Source of the DNA: Cohnella ginsengisoli
GTDB lineage: Bacteria > Bacillota > Bacilli > Paenibacillales > Paenibacillaceae
Reading direction: 5' to 3'
NCBI RefSeq assembly: GCF_029525555.1
Contig: NZ_JAPDHZ010000003.1
Location: 1,426,001 to 1,490,000 of the forward strand
Length of the DNA: 64,000 nucleotides
Made by a program: the position numbers and the translations under genes. Below, piece by piece: positions 21,601-31,771 of the stretch. Below the pieces are notes generated by a model. It was given only the letters and a program-made list of their open reading frames with translations. It was not told the origin of the DNA and made no database searches. Every line of letters begins with the position of its first letter. Positions within the stretch are counted from its first letter, which is position 1.

Positions 21601-24600
21601 TTGCCCGACCCGTCTGCCGGCTCCTGATATTCCGCATCGGTACCGGCCCCGAGTCCGGAGCTGTTGTCCTGGTCGTTGTTGAACACCGTCGTCACGCCTG
21701 TGGCGAAGTTCGGGTCGTTCGACACCTGGACGACATGGTCGCGCCCGGTCCGGTATGTGTCGGCGCTTGCGCCCCAGTCATTGCGGATGTTGATTTTTTT
21801 CGATGCCGTATGCCTGACCCAGGTCGACTTGAACCCACTTCGGACCGGTCGATACGCCGATCAGCGCATACTGATCGCGAGCGGTCACGCCGTCGGTCAG
21901 GATGGACAGCGGCACGTTGTTCGATACCGTTCCGTTCGACGTGACCGACTTGTTCTTGGCCACGTTGATCGTCGTCTCCATGACGACTTGGATGACGTTG
22001 GAGAGGCCCGAGAAATTATTCGCGTTGTCGCGCGTCTTCATCGCGAAGTAGTAGGTCGCTCCCGGCGTCAGTCCCAGCACGCTGAACTGCTGCTTCGTGC
22101 CGGCAACCTGCGGGGTAGGCTCCCCGACGACAGGCGTAGCCGAGCTCCAGTTCGCTGCCGTTATCGGCGACGACGAATAACGCACGTCGTACTCGCTAGC
22201 CGTACGCACGTTGCCATCGTCGCCCGGCGCCGTCCATTTAAGCACGACGCTGCTCATCGTGCGATCGCCGGCCGCCAGATCGGCGATCGCGTCAGGCGCA
22301 ATCGCATCCGTATTGTCAATGACGATAATCGGCCTGTTGTAGGGGTTCTCCGAGCTGTTAAAGTTCACGGGGTTTGACTGTTTCAGAGGATCGCTCAATT
22401 TGAACGAAACCTTCTTGTCGCCCATGTGACTGTTCACGAAATCCGTGATGTCGAAATCGTACCAGCCCGGTCCGGTGACCGGGAGCAAGCCCAGATCGAC
22501 CGCTCCGGTCTCGCTCGGCAAGTTCGAGGCCGTGACGGAGCCTTCCGTCCAGGAATTGTCCTGCAGGCCGGTAACCGTAACCTTCATCGTGATGGGTTTA
22601 TTGTAGTTGGTATACAGCTTCAGTATGGCGCGCTCGGCCGAGCTTCCCGAAAACGTACTGAAATTTCCCTGCAAATAAGCGGTGTAGATGTAATTTCCAT
22701 TGTTTGAAACGGCAAGCGTCTGCTGATTGGGGTAAATATTGCCGTACGAATTCTGCACGTCGTCCGCCGGGCTGAACTCGGTGGCTGAAGAAGCCGCCAT
22801 CGTGACGGACACGACGTTCGACAACGCCGAAACGTTTCCTTGATCGTCGACCGCTTTCATTGCCGCATAGACGGTCGTCCCTGCGGTTGGCCCGGTCACG
22901 GTCATCGACTGCGAAGTTCCGGAAGTCGCAGGAAGCAGGGAGGTTTCGACTTTCTGCGCGCTGCTCCAGTTCGCTTCGGTAATCGGCGCATTGGCATATC
23001 GGATGTCATACAGATAAGCCTTGCCTACATTGCCGTCATCTCCCGGAGCGGCCCACGTCAACTTGAACGTGCGCGCGGTTACTGCGCTTGACGCGAGGTT
23101 GGAGATGGCCGAAGGCGGGGTCGTCTCGTTCGGAACGAACTCGTCCGCGCCGACATCCGGCGCGCTGCCGTAAGGACGGGTCTGACCGTCCATATCGGTC
23201 GGCACCTCGGTCAGCGGAGCGCCGATATCGCGCGCGCCCGCACCGTAGAACGGATGGAGATGATAGTCCCCTTGCGCCGGATTGGCAAGCCAGCTTCCGT
23301 CCGCGCCCGTGAGGTTGTTGCCCTGGGTCGCCGTCGCGCTGTTGCGCAGCTTGACGTCGGCGCCGAGCAGGTTGTTGCGAATGTCGCCGCTCGTCTCGAC
23401 GAAGCGCGGCTCGATGGAACCCAGACCGCTGCCGGTTTTCAGAATCGTGTTGTTATACACCTTGAACCCGGTCGCTTTGTTCAGATAAACGCCTGCGTCT
23501 ACCGTGCCGTACACCACGTTGTTGCGCATGATGCCGCCGCGATGCTCATAGGTGGTGTCCTGGTTGCGGAAAAACGATGGGCCGGAGCCCCGCCGCCGAA
23601 CGACATGGCGATAAAGCTGTTCGTGAATACGTTGTTCTCGATGATCGTGTCGAGAGAGTTCGCTTTGGCGAAGACGGCATAGCCGACGCCGGCGGAGTAG
23701 CCTTGGGCGTTCTCGAATTTGTTGCCGCGTACGATCCAGCCTTTGCCGGCGATAATATCGATGCCTTCGACGACGCTCTGGATGCCGCTGGTGGTATAAC
23801 CGATTAAAGAGTTCTCGATCAAGCCGTAATCGGTATAGCCGTTGATCCCGTTCACGTCAAAGGTCGTCTTGAAGCCGCCTTCTCCGTTGTCCCATGTCTT
23901 CAGATTGTCGGCATGGAAATAGTTCGAGCCGTCGTTAATCTGGATGGAGTGGTAGTAGCTATCCTGAATGGTCATGTTCTTGATCGTGGCGTAGTCCGAG
24001 TTATTGATCTTGATGTTGATGTCCATGGATGAGTTGGACATGCCCGGCCCTTTAATGACCGTATCGGCTCTGTTCGACGTAGCGCCCTGGATCGTGATGT
24101 TGTTTTTGCCGGTGATCTGGATGGTCGTCGTCTGGTTATACGTGCCGGCCGCTAGCGTAATGACACGGCCTCCCGCAGGCGCGTTAGTGATCGCCTGCTG
24201 CAGCGCGCTCAGCGAGTTGACCGTCACGGCGTCCGCCGTCGGCGTGGCGATCGTAGCGCTGACCACGTTGGACAATGCCGACAAGTTGCCGACCGAGTCC
24301 TTGGTCCTCACGGCAAAATAATAGGTCGTCCCTGCGGTCAGCTCCTTCACCTTCATGGCCATGGCCGAACCGGATGCCTTCTGCGGCATTTTGTCTTCCA
24401 CCAGCGACGCCGAAGACCAGTTCGCTGCCGTAATCGGGGAGGTGGAGTAGCGCACCTCGGAGCCGGCTGCGGTCCCGATCGTGCCGTCATCGCCCGGCGC
24501 CGTCCAGGTCAGCTTCGCGGAGCGGAATATCGCCTGTGACACCTGAAGATCGGAAATGGCGGCAGGCGCCTCCGTATCCGCAGCCGGCGTCGTGCTGCTG

Positions 24601-26355
24601 ACGACGTTCGACAGCGGCGAGTCGTTGATGATATCCTTCGATTTCATCGCAAAATAATAAGTCGTGGAGGGGGGTCAGCCCGCTAACCGTAAACGATTGG
24701 ATCGTCCCGGCCGTAAGCGGCACCGGCGCTCCGGTCACGACGGTCGCGTTCGCCCAGTTCGCCGCCGTAATGGGCGAAGTCGACCGGCGGAACTCGTAAG
24801 CGCTCGCCTTGCCGACGTTGCCGTTGTCGCCCGGCGCCGTCCAGCTGAGATCTACGGTTTTCCATGTCGTCCTCGTGACGGCCAGGTTCGTGACGGCCGC
24901 CGGCGGCACGCTGTCCTGCGGATCCGCGTACGCCTCGATCTCGACCGGCGTATCGACCAGGTTGACCGTGCCGTTGATCCGGACATGGCCGTTCGCCCAA
25001 TAGCGGACATAACGGGCGTTAACCGTATCGTTAAGCAGGATGTCCTTGCCGCTGCCGTCGCCCGGCTCGACGTATTCCGCATCGGTGCCTGCGCCCAGCC
25101 CGGAGCTGTTGTCGCCATCGTTGTTGAAGAAGGTGGTCACGCCGCTGGCGAAGGTGGAGTCGTTCGACAGCTGCACGATCAGATCCTTGCCGGTTCGATA
25201 CGTAGTGGCGGTGCCCCAGTCGTTGCGGATGTTGACCCGGGTGACGTCGTACGCCTTGCCCAGATCGACTTGCGCATACTTGGGGCCGTCCGATACGCCA
25301 TACAGCACGTATTTGTCCGACGCCGTCACGCCGTCCGTCAGCGCGGAGAGCGGCTGACCGCTTGGCGAGGCGGCGTTCGACGTTACCGTCTTGCCGAACG
25401 CGACATTCGCGACCGGCTTGATCGCGATGCTGGCGACGGATGACAGGTTGGATACTTGCCCGCCGGTTCCGATCGTTTTCATCGCGAAATACACGGTCGC
25501 CCCGGACGGCAATCGCTTCACCGTCATCGTCTGGGCGGAAGATGCCGCAGCCGGAGCCGGTTCGCCTAAGACGCGCTTAACTGTCAAGCCGTCGTCCCAG
25601 TTGGCGCTTGTAATCGGGGAAGTCGAATAGCGAATGTCATAGCCGGTAACCGCCGACGGTCCCGGACTGGTCCAGTTTAGCGTAGCGCTGTTTACGGTGG
25701 CGTTGCTTGCGGTTAAATTGACATTGATCGGGAGAGATGCGTTCGTTGCGGGGGTTGCGGCGTAGACTTCAAGCTCGACCGGCGTGTTCACATTTTTAAT
25801 CGATCCATCAGCCGTGCGGATATGCCCGTTCGCCCAAGAGCGGACGTAGCGGGCGGAGACCGGCGTGCTGAGCGCGATCGTTTTGCCGCTGCCGTCAGTC
25901 GGTTCAAGATAAACGGAATCGGTCCCGGCGCCTTGGCCCGCGGTATTGTCCGAATCATTGTTGAAAATGGTGGATACGCCGCTAGCGAACGTTGGATCGT
26001 TCGACAGCTGAACAATGATATCGCGTCCGGTTCTCGTAGCGGTCGGGTTGAAGTCGTTCAGGACGTTCACCTTCGAGACGGGAAACGATTCGCCCAGATC
26101 CAGCTGTACCCACTTGGGCCCTGTCGAGGCGTCGATCATCGCATAGTTGCTCGTTTGACGGTCGCCGTCGACAAGCAGATTCAACGATGCGGCATTCGAG
26201 ACGACGCCGTTCGTCGACACGGTTGCATGGCCGAGCGCGACGTTGGTCTCCGTCGGGTCCGCGTAGACTTTGGAGTCGGACGGATACAGAAACGAGGCGG
26301 ACAATAGGCTGGCGACGAGTAACGACGCCCCTGATTTTTTAACAATCGTAAGCAT
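18683..26355 (-). CDS. giant secreted protein with two beta-helix, discoidin and FN3 modules (frame broken four times)
   Basis: One gene of 2,556 codons once four runs are corrected (18931, 21794-21800, 23588-23591 and 24667-24672); the corrected length is an exact multiple of three. A signal peptide (cleavage after KVYA) is followed by discoidin-like domains (~26250-25760 and 25420-24930), FN3 domains, a first right-handed beta-helix (~24240-23130) ending DVGADEF, an FN3, a CBM96/DNRLRE-like domain (~22800-22320), FN3, discoidin (~21960-21490), two FN3, a second beta-helix (~20790-19670) ending DIGADE, two FN3-like domains and a terminal discoidin domain. There is no SLH or sorting signal, so it is released or held by its carbohydrate-binding domains. 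A pectate-lyase-like or similar polysaccharide-degrading role is likely; catalytic residues were not identified. GGAGGGAG precedes the ATG. Confidence 0.83.
19670..24240 (-). repeat. intragenic duplication of the beta-helix block
   Basis: The blocks at ~24240-23130 and ~20790-19670 encode the same helix domain. Shared stretches include GRVITLAAGTYNQT, FHADxLKTWDNGEGGFK, SFIAMSFGGG and TTYEHRGGIMRNNVVYG. The flanking FN3 and discoidin modules are duplicated in the same order. The copies have diverged clearly at DNA level, so the event is not recent. Confidence 0.85.
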
Positions 26356-26503
26356 TCTTACACTCCCTCCGTTGAATGGTCATTCCACTGCTACAGAGCG
26401 TGCTCGATTTGCATCGTGCTTACCTCTCGTTATCTCTACCGCCTTTCTACAGTTTAATGGGCTGCCGGAAGCGCCCTCTGAACGCCTTCCCTCCTCCCCG
26501 CTA

Positions 26504-26518
26504 TGTAAGCGCTTCTCT
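26504..26518. promoter_or_regulatory. possible cre (CcpA) site upstream of the giant protein
   Basis: TGTAAGCGCTTCTC resembles the catabolite-response consensus with a central AAGCGCTT palindrome but mismatches at the right end. It lies ~150 bp before the start codon, a plausible place for glucose repression of a polysaccharide-degrading enzyme. The remaining 26356-26660 stretch shows the ribosome site and otherwise nothing recognisable. Confidence 0.35.
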
Positions 26519-26660
26519 TTAAGCCTGCCATAGTCCCGAGCGAATCGCCATTAGGGTAAATTGTCTTATACTTGGTCAATTTCATCCTGCTCCACTTCTA
26601 TCGCAATTCGGGCGTAAACGGCCTTTTTCGCGGTCGTTTCCATGCGCCGAAACGACAAAT

Positions 26661-26687
26661 AAGCCTGCCTCATCGCCGAGACAGGCC
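26661..26687 (-). terminator. probable terminator of the aldolase-kinase operon
   Basis: A 9-bp stem with one wobble (26678-26686 with 26663-26671) is followed on the minus strand by TTATTTG, a weak T tract, directly after the M55 peptidase gene. Confidence 0.5.
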
Positions 26688-26701
26688 AAGCCGTTTTTCG
26701 C

Positions 26702-27499
26702 TTATCTGAACGTCCGGACGAGCAGCCGCATCAAATCGTCGTCCTCGAGCTTCAAAGTCCTGCCGCCTTGACGGCGAACGCCGTCCGCTTCGAAAGCGTG
26801 CGCGTCGGCCAGATTCGTGCTCGTATAATCGATCCGCATCTCGTAAGGTCCCGGTAATGCGTAGGGCTTGCACTCGCTTCTGCGGGTAACGGCCTCCTTG
26901 ACGGACTCGCCGATCTCAGCCAGGACGCGCCGAGGCGCCTTGAGCAGGCCCGCGTGCCGGCCCGTCCCCTTCTTCGTCTCGTACGTGACCACCGTGCCCA
27001 GCTGCCGATGCGCTTCTGCGCAGGCCTTGTCGTCGCCGGAGACGAAGACGACCGGGACGCCGCAGCGGCCGAACAGCAGCGCGTCGATCCCGATCTCGCC
27101 GATCGGCGCGCCGTTAAGCGCCAGCTCGCTAATATCCGCATAGCTGAACGTATGCTCGAGAAGCGCGCCCGGGGTGCCGGCCATCGCATGATAACCGATG
27201 AGCAGCGCGCCGTCGAACGTACCGTCCAAGCCGGGAAACCGGTTCGAGAGCGGCAGCGGGCCGACGGCCAGCGTGGCTAAGGGATGCAGGCTGCCGCACA
27301 GCAGATTGAAGCCTGACGCGTGGGCGTCCTTTACGAAAACCTCGGTCGCGCCTGCCTGCACGAGCGCCTCGACGACGGCGTTCACCTCGTCCGTCAGCAG
27401 ACGGCGGGACTCCTCGTAGAACATCTCGCCGCGGTAGATCTGCTCCTTGAGCGCGATGCCTGCGATGCCTTCCATATCGACGCTGATATAAAATTTCAT
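26702..27499 (-). CDS. dppA: M55 family D-aminopeptidase (DppA-like)
   Basis: A zinc peptidase that in Bacillus subtilis DppA cleaves D-amino-acid dipeptides such as D-Ala-D-Ala. The 265 residues match the family length. The metal ligands are visible as Asp8 and Glu10 in SVDMEG, His60 in KDAH, His104 in GYHAMAG and a Glu near 135, with His116 as catalytic candidate. There is no dpp transporter beside it; it is the last gene of a sugar-phosphate and oxidoreductase operon, 31 bp after its neighbour. GAGGAGG precedes the ATG. The cytoplasmic location fits recycling of cell-wall peptides or of an imported peptidic compound. The gene symbol follows family resemblance only. Confidence 0.85.
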   Translation of the reverse strand: MKFYISVDMEGIAGIALKEQIYRGEMFYEESRRLLTDEVNAVVEALVQAGATEVFVKDAHASGFNLLCGSLHPLATLAVGPLPLSNRFPGLDGTFDGALLIGYHAMAGTPGALLEHTFSYADISELALNGAPIGEIGIDALLFGRCGVPVVFVSGDDKACAEAHRQLGTVVTYETKKGTGRHAGLLKAPRRVLAEIGESVKEAVTRRSECKPYALPGPYEMRIDYTSTNLADAHAFEADGVRRQGGRTLKLEDDDLMRLLVRTFR

Positions 27500-27530
27500 A
27501 GCACGCTCCTCCTCTGCGGTCCGGCCGATG

Positions 27531-28757
27531 CTAGGCGCCGTTCATGCGGAAACGCTGGGGAAAACGGCGATACGCGCGCAGATCGAACGATTCCGGTTGC
27601 GCCGCCCACGGCAGGCCCGTCTCGGATAGCAGCTTGCCCGCCGCGAAAGCATCCTTGATGGCGGTCTCGATCCCTTCGATATAAGCGCCCGGCTGGTCCT
27701 GGGCGTCCGACAGGCGCACGAAGGCAGGCGGAATCCCGCGGATCACCCCGGCCGATTCGAACGCCCCGTTGGCCACGAGCGTGAAGCGCCGCGCCGAATC
27801 CAGCGAGACGTCCAGGCCGTCCTGACCGTCGATCGAACGGATCAAGTTTCTGTACCGTCTCTCGACGAACCCGCCTTCCGCGCAGTCGTACGATTTTCCC
27901 AGACCGTACCGCCAGATCCTGACCTGGTCGTCATAATTCCATTCGATCGCGCCTTCGGTGCCTTCGATCCGGACGCGCTGGGTCTCCGTCTCCTTCGCGC
28001 ACAGCGTCACGTAATAGCAGAGCGGCGTACCGTCGCTCATCTCGATGCGCATCGCGGTCGTATCGTCGCTCTCGATGGGATTGGCATGGTACATCTCGGC
28101 CGCTACGCTGACCGGCTGCGACTCGCGGCCGACCGCGTCCGCCGCCGTCTCCGCCAGCTTCAGCATGCTGTAGAGCAGATGCGCGGCGGGGTTGTGAAAG
28201 GCACCGTCGAGGACGACATTTCCCGCGGCCGTCAGCTTGCCGGCCCAAGGCGTTCGGCCGTAGTAAGCAGCCGTGCGCTGCAGCAGGGCGATCGCCTTGA
28301 AGCGCTTGACGCGGCCGATCTCCCCGGAGGCGATCGCGTGCGCGATCAGCGACTGCGCCTTGCGCGAAGGCGCGAAGAAGTTCACGGCGCATAATTTGCC
28401 CGTCCGGGAGGCGGTCTCCGCGATCCGGTCGACATCCTGGAGCAGGGCGCCGGGCGGCTTTTCCAGGAGGACGTGGTAGCCGGCCTCCATCGCGCCGATG
28501 CTCATCGGCGCATGGAGCGGGATCGGCGTGGAGATGACGACGAAGTCGGCGCCGGCCTCCGCCGAGAGCATGTCGCGGTAGTCGGCATAGTGCCGAATGC
28601 CCCGCTCCGCGACGAGGGCCGCCGCGCTCTCCGTCAGCCGCACGTCGCTGATCGCAGCCAGCTCAACCAAGCCTGCGTCCGTGAGCCGGACCAGCTCGTT
28701 CAGATGGACGCGGCCGAAGCCGCCTGCGCCGATCAATAGGGCTTTGCGTACCGACAT
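27531..28757 (-). CDS. Gfo/Idh/MocA family oxidoreductase
   Basis: NAD(P)-dependent sugar oxidoreductase of 408 residues. The N-terminal Rossmann fold has LIGAGGFGRVH as the nucleotide loop and LLEKPPG as the EKP motif carrying the catalytic Lys. Later come NVVLDGAFHNPAAHLL with the conserved His, and the C-terminal alpha/beta domain. The start was set at ATG 28755-28757 with AGGGGGAAG upstream rather than the longer frame to 28991. The substrate cannot be read from the sequence; typical ones are inositols, hexoses or amino sugars. Confidence 0.85.
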   Translation of the reverse strand: MSVRKALLIGAGGFGRVHLNELVRLTDAGLVELAAISDVRLTESAAALVAERGIRHYADYRDMLSAEAGADFVVISTPIPLHAPMSIGAMEAGYHVLLEKPPGALLQDVDRIAETASRTGKLCAVNFFAPSRKAQSLIAHAIASGEIGRVKRFKAIALLQRTAAYYGRTPWAGKLTAAGNVVLDGAFHNPAAHLLYSMLKLAETAADAVGRESQPVSVAAEMYHANPIESDDTTAMRIEMSDGTPLCYYVTLCAKETETQRVRIEGTEGAIEWNYDDQVRIWRYGLGKSYDCAEGGFVERRYRNLIRSIDGQDGLDVSLDSARRFTLVANGAFESAGVIRGIPPAFVRLSDAQDQPGAYIEGIETAIKDAFAAGKLLSETGLPWAAQPESFDLRAYRRFPQRFRMNGA

Positions 28758-28899
28758 GTCGCTTCCCCCTTTCCCTCTCGAATATCGCGTTGCTTGGATC
28801 TTGCGCTTAAGGGCGACGGGATCGCGGGGCCGCGGGGCTGCTTCGACGGCGCGGGACGCTTCGGCGCCGTAATCGCGGAGCGCGTATTCCCGGCCCCGA

Positions 28900-29910
28900 C
28901 TAAGCCCGCTCGATCCGCGCCGCCCGTTCGTCCGCGTCCACGGCCGCCGCGGAGGCGAGCAGCACATCCTCTCCCGACAATACGGAATCACCGCCGCGGA
29001 GCCGATTCATAAAATCCGCGTAGAGACTGACCGGCGGTTGCCGCAGCGGCACGGGATGGATCGCTTCCGCATCGCTGGACAGCAGCAGCATCGGCTCCCG
29101 GGCGCCCCAGGGATCTCCCTGCAGACGCAGTTCGGCGCTGCCCGCCGTGCCGACGGCGAAGATGCGCCCGTCGCCCCAGGTCCAGTTGCGGACGGGCGTA
29201 TGCCAGTCTGCGTAAAGCTGGGCGAGCGTACCGTCCGCTAGCCTCGCGTTCAGCGCCGCGGCATCGTAAAAGCCCGGATGCTCCGGCAGAATTCGTTTGG
29301 CCATATACCCCTGTATATCTGCGATCTCGCTGCCCGTCAGCCAACGCAGCAGGTCCAGGTCGTGGACGAGCAAATCTTGAATGATGCCCCCGGAGCGGGC
29401 ATGATCGAAAAACCAGTCCGGCCGGTCGCCCGCGTTCAGCCGATGCGGCTTGCGCATGTCTAGCGACACGAGCCGGCCGAGCGCGCCTTCGTCAATCAGC
29501 GATTTGAGCGTATGCACGCCTGGATGGAAGCGTTGGGTCAGCAGCATGCCGACCTCGATCCGTCCCCGTCCGACGATGCCGCGCAGCCGCTCAAGACCCG
29601 TCCTGCTCGTCACGGCCGGCTTGTCGAGCATGATGTGCTTGCTCCGCGCCTCGCACAGCTCGGCGACGTCGATCTTGCGGCTGTTGACCGCGGCGCAGCC
29701 GGCGACGCTCACGTCCTCCGCCAAGGCGTCGTCGATCGCATCGAGCAGCGGCACGCCGAATCGGTCGGATAGCGCGATCGCGAGGCCCCGGTCCTCGCCG
29801 TCCTCCTCGAAAATACCCGCGCAGCGATAGCCCATGCCTAGCATCTTTTCGATAAAAGAGGCGATGTGCCCGTGCTGGCATCCGATGATCGAGAACGCCG
29901 GTTGTACCAT
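28900..29910 (-). CDS. Gfo/Idh/MocA family oxidoreductase, atypical nucleotide loop
   Basis: A 336-residue relative of the neighbouring oxidoreductase. It keeps DKPAV in place of EKP and a C-terminal domain with DWFFDHARSGGIIQDLLVHDLDLLRW, but the usual GxGxxG loop is replaced by IIGCQHGHIASF. Cofactor binding could be altered or use a related pocket. AAGGAG precedes the ATG, and it starts 11 bp after the DeoR gene in the same operon. Function beyond the fold is not assignable. Confidence 0.82.
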   Translation of the reverse strand: MVQPAFSIIGCQHGHIASFIEKMLGMGYRCAGIFEEDGEDRGLAIALSDRFGVPLLDAIDDALAEDVSVAGCAAVNSRKIDVAELCEARSKHIMLDKPAVTSRTGLERLRGIVGRGRIEVGMLLTQRFHPGVHTLKSLIDEGALGRLVSLDMRKPHRLNAGDRPDWFFDHARSGGIIQDLLVHDLDLLRWLTGSEIADIQGYMAKRILPEHPGFYDAAALNARLADGTLAQLYADWHTPVRNWTWGDGRIFAVGTAGSAELRLQGDPWGAREPMLLLSSDAEAIHPVPLRQPPVSLYADFMNRLRGGDSVLSGEDVLLASAAAVDADERAARIERA

Positions 29911-29921
29911 GATTACGCTCC

Positions 29922-30728
29922 TTAGCCGACAGAATTAATGGTTTGCTCAGGTACGTAAACGGCCATCCCATGCTCTTGGCAGGCGCGAGCCAGCCAACCG
30001 TCCGGCTGGCGGTTCGTGATGATGCCCGTCGCTTCGGCCAGCGGCATGATCGTGAAGAGGGCCGTTTTCGCAAGCTTGCTGTCGTCGAACACCGGGTACA
30101 CCTCGCCCGAGCGCCGGATCAGAATTTGCGCGATGCGAACTTCCATTTCCGAATGCATCGTCCATCCGTGCGTCTCCGATACGCCGTCGACGCCAAGGAA
30201 CATCTTGGTGACGTTGATGCGGTCCGCGACGGTCTCGGCAAGCGGCCCGATCAGCTCGTAGCTCTTGGCCCGCATGACGCCGCCGACCACGACGACCTGA
30301 ACGTCCTCCGCGTCCGCCAGCTCATAGGCAATATTCACCGCGTTGGTCACGACCGTGATATTGCGCTTGGCCTTGAGGGCGCGCGCGATGAGGAATGTCG
30401 TCGTTCCGCCCGTGAGGCAGATGACGTCCCCGTCGGATACGAGTCCCGCCGCGGTCTCCGCGATGCGTTCCTTCTCTTGCAGCTGAGCCTGTCTTTTATC
30501 CGCAAAAGGCAGCTCGGCTGCCGGCTGTGCCGTCGTTCCTTCATAAACGGCGCCGCCGATCGTCCGGATGATCGGACCCGACCGCTCCAGCAGGTCGAGA
30601 TCGCGCCTCGCGGTCGCCTCCGAACATTGCAGCGCGCTCGTAATCTCCTGAATCGACAATCTCCCGTTCGCCTTGATCAGCTCCAGCATCTTCGCCCTGC
30701 GCGTTTCGCCCTTCGACGTCGCTTCCAT
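29922..30728 (-). CDS. DeoR family transcriptional regulator
   Basis: Sugar-phosphate-responsive regulator of 268 residues. The N-terminal winged helix (~8-60) contains RLSIQEITSALQCSEATARRDL, and the C-terminal DeoR sensor (~80-260) contains CLTGGTTTFLIARAL, VVVGGVM and FDDSKLAKTALF. The ATG at 30726-30728 has GGGGGAG upstream; the open frame to 30842 overlaps the kinase end and lacks a site. It is embedded between the kinase and oxidoreductase genes, so it probably controls its own operon, with the AT-rich palindromes at 32726-32767 as likely operators and a ketose or amino-sugar phosphate as inducer. Confidence 0.88.
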   Translation of the reverse strand: MEATSKGETRRAKMLELIKANGRLSIQEITSALQCSEATARRDLDLLERSGPIIRTIGGAVYEGTTAQPAAELPFADKRQAQLQEKERIAETAAGLVSDGDVICLTGGTTTFLIARALKAKRNITVVTNAVNIAYELADAEDVQVVVVGGVMRAKSYELIGPLAETVADRINVTKMFLGVDGVSETHGWTMHSEMEVRIAQILIRRSGEVYPVFDDSKLAKTALFTIMPLAEATGIITNRQPDGWLARACQEHGMAVYVPEQTINSVG

Positions 30729-30841
30729 GTCCCGACTCCCCCGCCCGTCATCCGCGTATTTTTCTACATTGTGCAGGAGAAGCCGTCCGGATTGCAACCA
30801 TTTGCGCCGCTTCGCACGCGAGGCGCTGCGGCGCTGCGGCA

Positions 30842-31771
30842 TTACAGCGGCAAGACCTCCACGCTGTCCAGCAGCCTTTCATAGACGGCAGGATCGAGCT
30901 CGCCCGCCCTGTCCGTCATGGCCGCCGCCGCACCCGCAGCAGCGGCCATGCGAAGCCGATCCGCAGCCGGCAGCCCCAGCTCGTCGGCATAGGCCATGCC
31001 GGCCATGAACGCGTCGCCGCAGCCGACGGCGCTGACCGTGCTGACGCTCGGCGCAATGACGCGATACAGCTTGCCGTCCATGCAGGCGACCGCGCCTTGA
31101 CGCCCCAGCGTCGCGCACACTTGGCGAATGCCTTGGCCGTGAAGCTTCGCCGCGGCCTCTGTCCAATGATCGGCCTCCAGGCGCCGGCGGCCGGTGAGCC
31201 GGGCGAGCTCCTCTTCGTTCGGCTTGATCAAGTCCGGCTTCGCCCGGATGCCGAGCGCCAGCGCCTCGCCGCTCGCGTCCAGGTAGACGCGGGCGCCCGC
31301 GGATCTCGCGGTGTCTACGAGCTCCGCATAAAGATCCGCCGGCGCGCCGGCGGGCAGACTGCCGGACAGCACGACGACGCTCGCCTGGGCGCCGAGCCGG
31401 CCGACGGCTTCTTTGATCTCGGCAAGCTCCGCGTCCCCGACCGTCGGCCCCTCCTCGAGCAGCTCCGTCGACGCGCCGCTCGCCTCGTCGACGATATTCA
31501 GACAGGTTCGGGACTCGCCGGCGATGCGGACGAAGGCGGTCCCGATGCCTCTCGCGGCGAGCCGCTCCTCGATGAAGGCGCCTGCGCCGCCCGCCGAGAA
31601 TCCGGTCGCGGCCGCTTCGCCGCCGAGCAGCCTGACGATCTTGGCGACGTTGTTCCCTTTTCCGCCGGGCTCTGCGATCTGCCGCCTGACCCGCTGCACG
31701 GCGCCCGCCGCGAAGCCGGACACGTAGTAGGTTTTGTCGACCGCGGCGTTTAACGTGACCGTGACGATCAC
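30842..31771 (-). CDS. PfkB family sugar-phosphate kinase (1-phosphofructokinase / tagatose-6-phosphate kinase type)
   Basis: Phosphorylates a ketohexose phosphate to the 1,6-bisphosphate that the adjacent aldolase splits. The 309 residues show the N-terminal TLNAAVDKTYYV start and EPGGKGNNVAK of FruK/LacC enzymes, LIKPNEEELARL, and the catalytic loop STVSAVGCGDAFMAG with the base Asp in GCGD (usually GAGD). The GTG start overlaps the aldolase stop by 4 bp (GTGA), indicating coupled translation. Fructose-1-phosphate or tagatose-6-phosphate are the candidate substrates; the neighbouring aldolase and isomerase favour the tagatose/amino-sugar route. Confidence 0.85.
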   Translation of the reverse strand: MIVTVTLNAAVDKTYYVSGFAAGAVQRVRRQIAEPGGKGNNVAKIVRLLGGEAAATGFSAGGAGAFIEERLAARGIGTAFVRIAGESRTCLNIVDEASGASTELLEEGPTVGDAELAEIKEAVGRLGAQASVVVLSGSLPAGAPADLYAELVDTARSAGARVYLDASGEALALGIRAKPDLIKPNEEELARLTGRRRLEADHWTEAAAKLHGQGIRQVCATLGRQGAVACMDGKLYRVIAPSVSTVSAVGCGDAFMAGMAYADELGLPAADRLRMAAAAGAAAAMTDRAGELDPAVYERLLDSVEVLPL

